Origin: G963555815 sp965249615 [NCBI: bacterium]
GTDB lineage: Bacteria; UBA8248; JACPRG01
Assembly: GCA_965249615.1 (NCBI GenBank)
Contig: CBDFMI010000006.1
Span: 310,001 to 374,000, forward strand
Length of the DNA: 64,000 bases
Direction of reading: 5' to 3'
In this document: positions 16,604 to 25,592 of the stretch, piece by piece
Layout: each line of letters opens with the position of its first letter
Position numbering within the stretch: the stretch's first letter is position 1
Position numbers and translations under genes: made by a program
The notes under the pieces: model-generated
Database searches by the model: none
The model's input: only the letters and a program-made list of their open reading frames with translations
What the model was told of the DNA's origin: nothing

Positions 16604-17461
16604 TCAACCCTTCGGCTCTCGGGCGATCTCTTTGAGGAACTCGGCGAGTGTCTTCAGATAGGGCGCACCGCCGACGAGGTAGGTATCGTTATGGTCCGCC
16701 CCAGCGATGAGGTAAAAAGATTTCGGCTCGTTGGCCGCCTCAAAGAGCGCCTTCCCCTGGCTGAGGGGGACGATGGTGTCCTGGTCTCCGTGGAGAACAA
16801 GGAGGGGGACCTGGACCTGCGGGATCTTGGCCAGGGAATCGTAGCGGGTCCTGAACAGCCGCCCGATTGGGAGGGGGATGATGGAGCGAGCCATGGCGGG
16901 GACGGAGAGAAAGGGGCTTTCGAGAATGAGGCCGGCCGGCGGGTAGCGCAGGGCGAGTTCCACCGCGACTGATGCCCCGAGGGACCGGCCGAAGAAAACC
17001 ATTTTCTTTGGGTCCACATCCGATCTGGACTGAAGGTAAGTCCATGCACCTTCGGCGTCCTGATACGTCCCCTTCTCCGAAATCCTCCCATCGCTGTTGC
17101 CATAGCCCCGGTAGTCAAAGAGGAAGATGTTGACCTCCAGGCTGTCGTGAAAGATCTTGAGATTTTCCAGGCGATCGCTGATGTTTCCGGCGTTGCCGTG
17201 GAACCAGACGAGCGTTGCAGAAGCGGCGCCCTCTCGGGCCGGAACGAACCAGCCGTGAAGCTTCGTCCCGTCGGCGGCCCGGAAGCGGACGTCCTCAAAG
17301 CGGAGTCCCAGGGCGCTGGGCGTTCCGCGTACCGTGCGGCCTGGATGGAAGATGAAGAATTCCTCGATGGCCCCGCACCCGCGAAGAAGGCCCCCCAGGA
17401 GCAGAAGGAACACCCGAGGGGAGTAAAAAGACAGCGAGGTTTTCACCTCCGATGAACCCAA
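16604..17461 (-). CDS. Membrane-anchored alpha/beta hydrolase (BEM46/ABHD13-like)
   Basis: This 285-residue alpha/beta hydrolase has an N-terminal hydrophobic segment (VFLLLLGGLLRGCGA) that could be a signal anchor or an imperfect lipobox. The core shows VWFHGNAGNISDRL, FDYRGYGNSDG, the nucleophile elbow FGRSLGASVAVEL (Ser), HGDQDTIVP (Asp) and a late His (AGADHNDTY). The HGNAGN and YRGYGxS motifs are typical of the BEM46/serine aminopeptidase S33 group. The substrate is unknown. It is transcribed away from the HEAT-like gene. Confidence 0.85.
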   Translation of the reverse strand: MGSSEVKTSLSFYSPRVFLLLLGGLLRGCGAIEEFFIFHPGRTVRGTPSALGLRFEDVRFRAADGTKLHGWFVPAREGAASATLVWFHGNAGNISDRLENLKIFHDSLEVNIFLFDYRGYGNSDGRISEKGTYQDAEGAWTYLQSRSDVDPKKMVFFGRSLGASVAVELALRYPPAGLILESPFLSVPAMARSIIPLPIGRLFRTRYDSLAKIPQVQVPLLVLHGDQDTIVPLSQGKALFEAANEPKSFYLIAGADHNDTYLVGGAPYLKTLAEFLKEIAREPKG

Positions 17462-17637
17462 GATTTGAGAAGGTTGGCGCCTGCATGTCCCATTTTAGAT
17501 GAATCCTTCCGCACCCGTAAATGGGGGGTGGCCGTTGAATGGGCTGGAGGCAATTCATTGTACCCTACTGGGCCAGAAAAGGCGCTGGCCCGGTGTGGAG
17601 TGCGCCTATGTTTGAAATGCATGCATCCATGCAGGGG

Positions 17638-17666
17638 TTGACAAAAGCCCAGGCTCCCCAGATACT
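17638..17666 (+). promoter_or_regulatory. Predicted promoter for the HEAT-like protein gene
   Basis: TTGACA (17638-17643) and GATACT (17661-17666) are separated by 17 bp, about 75 bp upstream of ATG 17740. The downstream gene has no clear ribosome-binding site. Confidence 0.45.
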
Positions 17667-17739
17667 GGCTGGGGAAGGTTTCAGCGGTATTTGAAGGCTT
17701 TTCAGGGGACCGAAGGTCCTCTTTTTCCTCTTTATTTTT

Positions 17740-19467
17740 ATGCCCAAACATTCTGGAAAAACTCGAAAGAAGCGCGGGACTGGACAGGTTGAACCAGTCG
17801 TTCAGTCTGCTCTCCCTGACGCCTCCAAACGAAAGAAATTTGCCAAACTCCTGAAGACCGTTCTCGAGGCCATCCGGCATGAGGGGACCTTTCAGGAGGC
17901 GGAAGAGCTCTTGGGGGAACTTCGCCGATGGGGCGGGGACTATCTGGCCTCCCTCGCCCAGCGGATTGAAGAGGCCAAACCCGCCGAGCGCCTGGAACTC
18001 TTGGAAGTCATCTCACGGTTGGAGGATCACGCCGCGGTCCCTCAACTGGAGCGCCTTGTTTTTAGCTCGTCCGTTGACTTGAGGGCCAAGTTTAAGGCGG
18101 CTGAGATCCTGGAGGAGCTCGGGAGTCCCCTCGAGCGCGGGCTCGCCGAATGTTTGGCCGACGCCGTGGAAGTCTTGGAAGGGCTCCCCGGGCTTCGGCC
18201 GGAAGCCCTTCACGGCTCCCACCCGCTCTTTCTGAAATTCCTTCAGCTTCCTGCGGACCTCCGCCGGGACACGCTGGACGAACTGGCGGCGTCCCATGCT
18301 CAGGCCGCCTTTGACGTCATCCGGCTCTTTCAGAGTCGAGAGCCGCGCCTTCACGCCGAGGCCATTGACGCCCTCGCACGGATTGAGGACCCGAGGGCGG
18401 CTGACCTCCTTGAGAGTTTCCTCGAGGCCAATCCTGAAAAGGAGACATCCCGGCGCCTTCGCCGCGCCCTTTATCGCCTGCGGGAACGGGGCCTGACCCC
18501 GAAAGGGGCCAAGTCCCAGGCCAAGAAGGCTATCTACCGGCCGTCGGTGACGCCCCCTCAGGGCTATCTCAGCGCCATCGATGGCTCAGGGAGTCAGATG
18601 ATCGGGATCTCGAGGCCCCAGCCCAGGGGGGTGAGGGTCTTTTTCCAGGGCGTCTGCAATGATGTTCAGGGCCTCCTCGACTTCAAGGCCTTTGAGGCCT
18701 CCCACCGCGCCCTCAAAGAGTTCCTGAAGGAGGCCTTCAGCCGCGACGAGTTCCCCCTCGTCGAGGCCCCGACTCCCCACTGCGCCCACCTCCTGGGGTT
18801 GGCCTATCAGAGAACCCAGGAGCGACAAGGGGAGGTCCCGGAGGACTACCCCCTTTATAAAAGTCAGGTGGAAGCCCTCATCTCCACGAGTGAGGAAGCC
18901 CCGGTTTCCCCGGTGGAGGACCACCGGGCCGACATCTTGAGTGAGGCGGGGTCTGAGCTCTGGTGCCAGGGGGAAGATCTTTTAAAAGAGCCGGAGCTCG
19001 CCGGGTGGGCCGTCGAGAAGGAGGCGCTGAAGGACTTTGCAGAGGAGGTTCGGGGGCTAAAAAAGAGCGCTCTCATCGTGAGCCCACATCAGCGCGAGAC
19101 CCAGATAGAGGAGATCTGCCGAAAGGCCGCGAACACCATAATGGACGAGGGCAGGCGCGAGCAGTATGGGCGAAGGTTGGACAATATGGCCTATATTTTT
19201 TATCGTCTTGGGCGAAAGGAGGCGGCCCGTCTGGCCCTTTCGGCCGCCGATCGGGCGAAAGCGGGAGAAGGTGAACCTGCAGACCACCCCTTCCTGTTCG
19301 GTCTCGTCAAAAGGAGGCTTCTGGCCACCCTTGAAGATGAAAAACAAGAAGCCCAGATTGAGGAACCCTCAGAATCCTCCCTCATCGTTAGTCCCTATGA
19401 GCAGCAAGAAACCCCAAAAGAACCGCCCTCCCAAAGACCGGACTCCCCCATCATCCTCCCCGGGTGA
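17740..19467 (+). CDS. HEAT-repeat-like protein of unknown function
   Basis: I do not recognise a named family. The 575-residue soluble protein has a basic N-terminus (KTRKKRGTG), then about 230 residues of helical, HEAT-like repeats (LERLVFSSSVDLRAKFKAAEI; AIDALARIEDPRAADLLESF). A helical region follows, with an EGRREQYGRRLDNMAYIFYRLGRKEAARLALSAADR segment that looks TPR-like. A short motif recurs: SALIVSPHQRETQIEE, SSLIVSPYEQQETPKE, and a final SPIILPG at the C-terminus. HEAT and TPR arrays mediate protein-protein contacts, so a scaffold role is plausible. No signal peptide or membrane helix is seen. Confidence 0.8.
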   Translation: MPKHSGKTRKKRGTGQVEPVVQSALPDASKRKKFAKLLKTVLEAIRHEGTFQEAEELLGELRRWGGDYLASLAQRIEEAKPAERLELLEVISRLEDHAAVPQLERLVFSSSVDLRAKFKAAEILEELGSPLERGLAECLADAVEVLEGLPGLRPEALHGSHPLFLKFLQLPADLRRDTLDELAASHAQAAFDVIRLFQSREPRLHAEAIDALARIEDPRAADLLESFLEANPEKETSRRLRRALYRLRERGLTPKGAKSQAKKAIYRPSVTPPQGYLSAIDGSGSQMIGISRPQPRGVRVFFQGVCNDVQGLLDFKAFEASHRALKEFLKEAFSRDEFPLVEAPTPHCAHLLGLAYQRTQERQGEVPEDYPLYKSQVEALISTSEEAPVSPVEDHRADILSEAGSELWCQGEDLLKEPELAGWAVEKEALKDFAEEVRGLKKSALIVSPHQRETQIEEICRKAANTIMDEGRREQYGRRLDNMAYIFYRLGRKEAARLALSAADRAKAGEGEPADHPFLFGLVKRRLLATLEDEKQEAQIEEPSESSLIVSPYEQQETPKEPPSQRPDSPIILPG

Positions 19468-19582
19468 GGAAATTTAAGGGGCAATCAGTGTCGCGGCGAT
19501 CATCGAATGGGCGGATTTATATCTTTAGTTCCTAAATGTCGGATAGCCGAATGATGCTCGCAGGAAGGTCGCCTAAGGGTTT

Positions 19583-20380
19583 TTATTGAGAGATTTTTTG
19601 GGCGACAAAGGTCCAGTAACCCAGCTTGCCGTTTTCTACGAGCTCCTTGACCGCGGCGACGGTCTCCTCCAGGCGATGGCCCCACTCTTGGCCGCCGTCT
19701 TTCGCAAAGGCGGCGACGAGCCCCAGCTTCGCCCTAATATCTTCCAGAAGGGGCAAGATCGTCTGGGAACAGTCCGTCGCTTGCTCCACCGTCAAACCCA
19801 CACTTTCCATGGCCTGGGTGTACTTCTCGGGCCCTGTCTCAAAAGGGATGCACATCGCCTGAGTCTCTAGAAAGTCCAGGGCGGGGGGCAGGGCGTCCAG
19901 GACAAAAGTGACGTCGCTGAGCCCCAAACGGCCTCCGGGTTTTAAGGCGCGGGCCATTTCAGTCAACGCCTTCCGATCGTTGGGGAACAGGGTGAGGGAG
20001 CATTCGCAAAGGGCGGCGTCAAACACATTTTGTGAGAAGGGAAGACAGGAGGCGTCGCCTGTCAGGAAAGTGGTGAGAGGTTCCAGACGGTAGCGTTGCG
20101 CCTCTCTTTGCCCCATTCCTACGGCCTTTCGACTCAGATCCACCCCCGCCACATGACACTTGTAGGTCTGGGCCAGCATGATGGAACTGCGGCCAGGGCC
20201 GCAGGCCACGTCCAACAGGGCTTGCCCTGCGGACAGGCCCATCGTCTTGGCGAGGGATCGGGTCAGGGCCAGCCCGCCAGGGTGCAGACTGTCCCCCAGG
20301 AGATCCCGGACCAGATCCAGCTCGTAGAGGTCAGAGCAACACGCGAGTGGCGAGCGTGTCCCCTTATCGGCGTCGACCAT
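19583..20380 (-). CDS. Class I SAM-dependent methyltransferase
   Basis: The 265-residue protein has motif I LDVACGPGRS (56-65), the acidic residue of motif II in VAGVDLSRKAVG, and LKPGGRLGLSDV. A vicinal cysteine pair (Cys14-Cys15), Cys60 and several further cysteines are notable and could bind a soft metal(loid), but the ArsM signature is not clear. It overlaps the radical SAM gene by 17 bp and should be co-transcribed with it and with the MerT-like gene. The methyl acceptor is unknown. Confidence 0.85.
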   Translation of the reverse strand: MVDADKGTRSPLACCSDLYELDLVRDLLGDSLHPGGLALTRSLAKTMGLSAGQALLDVACGPGRSSIMLAQTYKCHVAGVDLSRKAVGMGQREAQRYRLEPLTTFLTGDASCLPFSQNVFDAALCECSLTLFPNDRKALTEMARALKPGGRLGLSDVTFVLDALPPALDFLETQAMCIPFETGPEKYTQAMESVGLTVEQATDCSQTILPLLEDIRAKLGLVAAFAKDGGQEWGHRLEETVAAVKELVENGKLGYWTFVAQKISQ

Positions 20381-21818
20381 TGCGCGCTTCCTCTGGTCGC
20401 TTGGCTAGCTGGGCCCTCACCTGTTCGCGGTAGCCCACGGTGTTGTAAGCGCAGAAGGGAATGAGGCGTCCGTCTGGCACCAGAACCCCGACACAGCACT
20501 TCATCACCTGCTTGACGTTGAAGGTGTAAACGTCCAAAAAATCCTTGATGGCGATCTGGAAGACGTGCTTTTTCAGTTTTTTCAGATCCCCAATCGGGCC
20601 GAGATCCACCCCACAGGCGCAGCTGAACTCCTTTGCCGTCTTTTCCGACCCCGCCACCGCCGATGACGACCACAGGGATTCCAATGCCTTCTGCACCTCG
20701 GGGGGGGGCGGCATCGGGGGCACAGTGCGATTGCTGATGTAGTCCAGGTAGTGCTCCACAGGCACGATCCTCGGCAAAGGCACCACCTTCTCGTCATCCG
20801 CGTACACGTAAGTGTTCATTTGACAGGTGGGGAAACAGCAGGGCACCGGAACAAAGTCCTCTTTTCTGAACACCCCTCCTGACTGCTCTACGATGCCGTG
20901 GACCACGTCCGGTATGGTCATGCGTTCCAGGGGGTTGAAGGGCAGGTGGCGGCCGGTGTGGGTGACAGGTTGGAAGAGAATGCCTCGCGCCGCAGGGTGC
21001 TCTATCCCGAATTTCACCAGAGCGCCCACCTCGTGCTCGTTGATGCCCTTCTCCACCGCCGCCACCAGCACCACGTTCAGGTCTATCTCCGCCAGGCGCT
21101 CCAGGCAGCGCAGCTTGACCTCCAGAAGGTCCTCCCCTCTGATCTTCCGGTACGTCTCCTGCTCCAGGCCGTCGAACTGAAGGAATATCGAGGGTTTTAC
21201 CTCCTCCAATTCCTCCAGGAAGCGGTCGTCCTTGGCGATCCGCACACCGTTGGTGTTGATCGCGACAGAGCGGATGCCCCGGGCCTTTGCCGCCCGCACC
21301 ATGTCCATGATCTGGGGATGGATGGTGGGCTCCCCCCCGCTGAACTGCACCACGTCCGGGTCCCCCTCCAGCTCCACGAACCGGTCCAGCATCCGTTCTA
21401 CCTCTTCCAGCGTGAGGCTAAAACCATCGCCGGCGTCGGCAAAGCAGATGGGGCAATTGAGGTTGCACCCTGTGTTCACTTCAATGAGGGCCGTGCAGGT
21501 GTGCTGTTTATGCTCGGGGCATATGCCGCAGTCCAGGGGGCAGCCGTCCTTCACCTCGGTGCTGAACTGCAGGGGGATGGTGCCCGGCTTGTTGTAGGCG
21601 GCGGCGGCCACGTACATGGCGGCGTCGGAGCTGACGAGCCCTTCGAACCATCCGTGCTCCGGGCAACGCTTGCGTATGTAGACCTTGTTGTTCCGGAAAA
21701 GGATCTCAGCATCGATCAGTTTCAAGCATTCGGGACAAATACTTCTCGTGAACTCGTGGAAGATAAAGTCCGCATCCCGCTTTTGCTGGACGCCCAAAGA
21801 CGGGTTTCCCTCGACCAT
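20364..21818 (-). CDS. Radical SAM protein of the Tes (tetraether lipid synthase)/MJ0619-like family
   Basis: ATG 21818 (MVEGNPSLGV) is preceded by GGAGGAG about 9 nt upstream; the upstream open frame is not protein-like. The 484-residue protein has a zinc-ribbon-like N-terminus (Cys28, Cys31, Cys52), a CPLDCGIC cluster (93-100), the radical SAM motif Cys118-x3-Cys122-x2-Cys125, a SAM-binding GGEP, and further C-terminal cysteine groups (CCFPTC, CACG, KCCVGVLVPDGR). This layout resembles archaeal Tes and its bacterial homologues, which join lipid chains, but relatives of other function exist. Its operon partners are a MerT-like protein and a methyltransferase, which is not the usual setting for lipid synthesis. 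Confidence 0.85.
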   Translation of the reverse strand: MVEGNPSLGVQQKRDADFIFHEFTRSICPECLKLIDAEILFRNNKVYIRKRCPEHGWFEGLVSSDAAMYVAAAAYNKPGTIPLQFSTEVKDGCPLDCGICPEHKQHTCTALIEVNTGCNLNCPICFADAGDGFSLTLEEVERMLDRFVELEGDPDVVQFSGGEPTIHPQIMDMVRAAKARGIRSVAINTNGVRIAKDDRFLEELEEVKPSIFLQFDGLEQETYRKIRGEDLLEVKLRCLERLAEIDLNVVLVAAVEKGINEHEVGALVKFGIEHPAARGILFQPVTHTGRHLPFNPLERMTIPDVVHGIVEQSGGVFRKEDFVPVPCCFPTCQMNTYVYADDEKVVPLPRIVPVEHYLDYISNRTVPPMPPPPEVQKALESLWSSSAVAGSEKTAKEFSCACGVDLGPIGDLKKLKKHVFQIAIKDFLDVYTFNVKQVMKCCVGVLVPDGRLIPFCAYNTVGYREQVRAQLAKRPEEARNGRRR

Positions 21819-21930
21819 GGTCCGCTCTCTCCTCCAAGGGAAAATCAGGAAGTCTGCGAGATCCGCCACCTCTCTTGAGGGTGACCCCGGGTTGGGACGG
21901 GAATCTGCGGGTAAGTTTACAAGAAACCGT

Positions 21931-22308
21931 TCAGGGGAGCGAGGGGGGCGACGCAGAGATCTGCTCAAGCCAGGAGGTGAAGAAAAGGAAACCGAAATAG
22001 ACCACGACCATGCTGACAAACACGACGGCGATCGTCTTTCGGTTAGACTTCGCCCCCTGGAGGCTGCAGGCGGTCCTCTTTTTCAGATGGATGTAGACAC
22101 CGATCCCCGCCAGAAGGAGCGCGGCTCCTCGGAAATACCATCCATAGTCGTAGTACAGGGTGTTGCCGAGGCTGATGGCGGCGGAAACCGAACTGAGTCC
22201 CAAGAGCACCATGACAACGGGCGTCACGCAACAAGAGATGCCCAGCAGGCCGGAGAGGAGCCCCAACCTTAAAGGAGAAAAACCTGAAACCTTTTTATGT
22301 GGGACCAT
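21931..22308 (-). CDS. MerT-like small membrane protein with twin cysteines
   Basis: This 125-residue protein has three to four membrane helices. The first contains LLSGLLGISCCVTPVVMVLLG, with Cys26-Cys27 followed by a proline, as in mercury transporter MerT. A further Cys81 lies in a loop (KKRTACSLQG). Known MerT proteins move Hg(II) across the inner membrane. No merP, merA or merR is visible, so a soft-metal role here is inferred. It is the first gene of the operon with the radical SAM and methyltransferase genes; the 112 bp gap before the radical SAM gene holds nothing recognised. Confidence 0.75.
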   Translation of the reverse strand: MVPHKKVSGFSPLRLGLLSGLLGISCCVTPVVMVLLGLSSVSAAISLGNTLYYDYGWYFRGAALLLAGIGVYIHLKKRTACSLQGAKSNRKTIAVVFVSMVVVYFGFLFFTSWLEQISASPPSLP

Positions 22309-22563
22309 TTTTCGTCACCTGTTACAAGGGCCTGGCTATCAAGATATAAGAGGGCGCTGGACCGCGCAAGGCTGAAAACCTTCGGCCGTGGGGTTTATTC
22401 CCCGAGGGCTCCGGACGCTTGCCCTTGAAGCAGGTAGGCGAGGGGTGGGATCAGCGCCTTTCTGTTCAGTCAATGTGAATCCCCCACTCGTCTTTGGTAG
22501 TATCCTAGTTTGATGTGACATTGAGGATCACGCTGACGGTGTGCAACTCCAGGGACATCTGAA

Positions 22564-23580
22564 ATGAAAATATTTGTGACAGGGGGCTCTGGCTTTGTCG
22601 GGACTAACCTGATCCGTCTCCTGGTGTCGGAGGGCCACGACGTCCGGGCGTTGGTTCGGCCCGGAAGCCTCCGCGCCCACCTGGCCGATCTGCCACCGGA
22701 GCGTCTAGAGTGGGTCGAGGGGGACCTCACGGCGCCGGATACGCTGCGCCCGGCGCTTGAGGGTTGTAGGCATCTCTACCACGTGGCGGCCGTTTATCGT
22801 CTCTGGGCTCGCGACGAGAAACGGACATACGCCGCTAACGTCGGAGGGACTCGTGCCATCCTGGAGGCCGCCCGGGACGCAGGGGTGGAGCGGGCCGTTC
22901 ACACCAGTTCCGTTGCGGTCCTGGGGGGTTCCCCGGATAGGACGCCCCTAGACGAATCTGCAGATCCTGGCGTAGAGGCCTTGTACGGGTCCTACCGGAA
23001 ATCGAAATACCTGGCGGAAAAGGAAGCCCTGGCTGTCCATGCCACCGGCTTTCCGGTGATCGTGGTGAACCCAAGCGCACCCGTCGGGCCCTGGGACGTG
23101 AAGCCCACCGCCACAGGAAAGCTCATCCTGGATTTTCTAAAGGGAAACCTCCCCGCCTACATCGAGACGGGTCTCAACCTCGTCGACGTGCGGGACGTAG
23201 CCCGGGGCCACCTCCTGGCCATGGAGAAGGGGAAGCCCGGAGAGCGGTATATCCTGGCGAATCGGAATCTCACACTAAAGGAGATCTTTGAGGTCCTGGC
23301 CGGGGTGACGGGCCTGAAAGCCCCTCGCATTCGAATCCCACACTCCCTGGCCCTTCTCCTCGCCTATGCCAACGAGTATCTCTCCAACTACGTGACCCAC
23401 CGCGCGCCCCGGATCCCGCTCGCAGGCGTCCGCCACGCGCGCAACTACATGTTTTACCGCTCTGACAAGGCTGTGCGGGAGCTTGGCATCCCCCAGACGC
23501 CTGTCGAGACCGCCCTCGCTGACGCCGCCCGTTGGTTCGAAGATTACGGATACATCCCTGGCCGTCCCAGGTTCTCCTGA
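22564..23580 (+). CDS. hpnA: Hopanoid-associated sugar epimerase HpnA
   Basis: This extended short-chain dehydrogenase of 338 residues has GGSGFVGTNL as its NAD(P)-binding motif, SS(V) and YRKSK as the catalytic Ser/Tyr/Lys set, and the HpnA-type VNPSAPVGPWDVKPT-G and YILANRNLTLKEIFEVLA segments. HpnA is encoded with hopanoid synthesis genes in many bacteria, where it is thought to act on the sugar side chain. No squalene-hopene cyclase gene is in this window. Start ATG 22564. Confidence 0.88.
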   Translation: MKIFVTGGSGFVGTNLIRLLVSEGHDVRALVRPGSLRAHLADLPPERLEWVEGDLTAPDTLRPALEGCRHLYHVAAVYRLWARDEKRTYAANVGGTRAILEAARDAGVERAVHTSSVAVLGGSPDRTPLDESADPGVEALYGSYRKSKYLAEKEALAVHATGFPVIVVNPSAPVGPWDVKPTATGKLILDFLKGNLPAYIETGLNLVDVRDVARGHLLAMEKGKPGERYILANRNLTLKEIFEVLAGVTGLKAPRIRIPHSLALLLAYANEYLSNYVTHRAPRIPLAGVRHARNYMFYRSDKAVRELGIPQTPVETALADAARWFEDYGYIPGRPRFS

Positions 23581-23636
23581 GCTTTGGGGCGTGTGAATGG
23601 ACGGCGAGGCCCTCCCCTGCCCCGATGGGAAAGGGG

Positions 23637-23665
23637 TTGACAGTAAAAGAGGCGGTTGATAACGT
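23637..23665 (+). promoter_or_regulatory. Predicted promoter for the ferredoxin gene
   Basis: TTGACA at 23637-23642 and TAACGT at 23660-23665 are 17 bp apart, about 160 bp before the ferredoxin start. The -35 is perfect and the -10 is weak. Confidence 0.35.
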
Positions 23666-23704
23666 GTACCTGTGTTTGGCTTCCGCTGCGGCGTTCACCG
23701 TTGA

Positions 23705-24127
<423 letters not shown>

Positions 24128-24160
24128 GCTCGGGCCTGAACCGTCCAGCCTGAAGATCGA

Positions 24161-24192
24161 CCCCCGGTCCTTTTGGGCCGGGGGTTTTTTGT
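24161..24192 (+). terminator. Rho-independent terminator after the ferredoxin gene
   Basis: A 10-bp GC-rich stem (CCCCCGGTCC / GGGCCGGGGG, one G-U pair) with a TTTT loop is followed by TTTTTTGTT. It lies 33 bp after the ferredoxin stop and just before the protease gene. Confidence 0.9.
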
Positions 24193-24210
24193 TAGCCACG
24201 CGGTGCCTCT

Positions 24211-24990
24211 ATGGCGAAGATGGCCAAGCCAAAGCTCAATCCGGTCCTTTTGAGCGTCGTCCTGATAAAGCCCCTTCAGGAGGACAAGGAGATCGGGACG
24301 GCCACCGGCTTCTTCTTCACCAGAGAGAGGCGGCTCTTCCTCGTCACGAACCGCCACGTGGCCCTCGGTGAGAAACGCGACTTCCGGCCCACCCACTTCC
24401 GCCTCCACCTCCACGAGGACGCCCGCGATCTGCGGAAGAGCACGTGGGTCACCCTCCCCATCTATCGGGAAGACGGCTCCCCCCGCTGGCTCGAGGACCC
24501 GTCCGGCGACTCCGACATCCTCTGTCTCGAAGTCGAGGAGATCCGAAAGCGCGCCGCCCAAAAAACCCTCTTCATCTCGGCCCTCTCCGAGGCGGACTTC
24601 GTGCCGGGCGCCCTGGGCTTTGAGCTGGGCCAGGAACTTCTGGTGATCGGCTACCCGAGGGGCTACCACGATGAGTTTCACAACCTCCCCATCATCCGCT
24701 ATGCGACGCTGGCCTCCCCCTACCCCGTTCCCTTTCAGGGAAAGCCTCTTGTCTTGATCGACGCGAGCCTGCACCCGGGGACCAGCGGCTCCCCCGTCAT
24801 CCTAAAGCCCTCGTCGCTGCCCGTGCACAAGCGGGGCGATGACCCCCTGTCGCGCCGGCGGGTCTACCTGGTGGGCGTGCATTCTTCTTCCGTCAGGGCT
24901 ACCTTGAAAGATGGGGGGAAGGACCCCCTCGGTCTTCACTTCGTCTGGTTCGCCAACCTCATCCCCAACATCATCGTTGGGAAAGGCTGA
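24211..24990 (+). CDS. Trypsin-like serine peptidase without signal peptide
   Basis: The 259-residue protein has the trypsin-2-like fold with a plausible complete triad: His in FLVTNRHVAL, Asp in SGDSDILCL and Ser in HPGTSGSPVI. The segment GQELLVIGYPRGYHDEFHN is typical of this group. There is no signal peptide or PDZ domain, so unlike DegP it is probably cytosolic. Such stand-alone domains occur in stress responses and conflict systems; nothing here settles the role. It is followed 17 bp later by a lipoprotein gene, possibly co-transcribed. Confidence 0.82.
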   Translation: MAKMAKPKLNPVLLSVVLIKPLQEDKEIGTATGFFFTRERRLFLVTNRHVALGEKRDFRPTHFRLHLHEDARDLRKSTWVTLPIYREDGSPRWLEDPSGDSDILCLEVEEIRKRAAQKTLFISALSEADFVPGALGFELGQELLVIGYPRGYHDEFHNLPIIRYATLASPYPVPFQGKPLVLIDASLHPGTSGSPVILKPSSLPVHKRGDDPLSRRRVYLVGVHSSSVRATLKDGGKDPLGLHFVWFANLIPNIIVGKG

Positions 24991-25007
24991 ATGAAAGGGA
25001 GGACTCG

Positions 25008-25331
25008 ATGAACAGGTTCGGCAAATGGCTCTTTGTCGTGGGGATTCTCTTCGTGGCGGGTTGCGTGACCGTCGGGCGTGACTTCAATCAGCATGCCACT
25101 CTCCAGATCGAAGCCAACGAGACGACCCAGGGCGACATCCAGGAGTTGCTGGGAAGCCCGCACGAGAGAGGCCTGGAGGGCGGCTATGTGACTTGGACCT
25201 ACCGTTACATCGAGAAGGTCATTTTTGAGACAGAGCGGCACAAAGAGCTGAAAGTTTATTTCAAGCGGGACGGCACAGTCCACACCACGGCTTACAACAC
25301 CAGCAACGCCGAGTGGGAAGTGACGCCCTGA
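25008..25331 (+). CDS. SmpA/BamE-like small lipoprotein
   Basis: The 107-residue protein has a lipoprotein signal ending in LFVAGC (Cys20), then a compact domain with TTQGDIQELLGSPHE and YVTWTYRYIE, the pattern of the SmpA/OmlA (BamE) fold. BamE helps the outer-membrane BAM complex, but many such lipoproteins are unrelated to BAM, so only the fold is claimed. Predicted location is the outer-membrane inner face. Confidence 0.8.
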   Translation: MNRFGKWLFVVGILFVAGCVTVGRDFNQHATLQIEANETTQGDIQELLGSPHERGLEGGYVTWTYRYIEKVIFETERHKELKVYFKRDGTVHTTAYNTSNAEWEVTP

Positions 25332-25359
25332 GGTTTTAAGGCAGGATAACGATTAAAAC

Positions 25360-25446
25360 TGGTGCCGAAGAGGAGACTCGAACTCCTACGGGGTTACCCC
25401 CACCACCCCCTCAAGATGGCGTGTCTACCAATTCCACCACTTCGGC
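25360..25446 (-). tRNA. tRNA-Leu (GAG)
   Basis: The minus strand folds as an 87-nt class II tRNA. It has acceptor stem GCCGAAG/CTTCGGC with discriminator A and encoded CCA, D-arm GTGGTGGAATTGGTAGACAC, anticodon arm CCATC-TTGAGGG-GGTGG with anticodon GAG, a long variable arm, and T-arm with GTTCGAGTC. It reads CUC and CUU leucine codons. Confidence 0.96.
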
Positions 25447-25477
25447 ACCTGTCTTTTAAAATTTAGACCGCAAGTGG

Positions 25478-25507
25478 AATTTATCCCCCAGACCCCCTGC
25501 CTGTCAA
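25478..25507 (-). promoter_or_regulatory. Predicted promoter for tRNA-Leu
   Basis: On the minus strand TTGACA (25507-25502) and TAAATT (25483-25478) are 18 bp apart, ending about 31 bp before the tRNA 5' end. This spacing suits a tRNA promoter. Confidence 0.55.
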
Positions 25508-25592
25508 CGCAGATGTCTAGAGGTTTTAAGCCCACCAGCGAATCAATAAAACACATTAAATCAATCGATTGCAAGATCTAGGGCGCGTCGGA

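Noticed and set aside
20898-21878. A 326-codon open frame on the plus strand
   Set aside because: Antisense to the radical SAM gene, which has clear motifs; this frame shows none.
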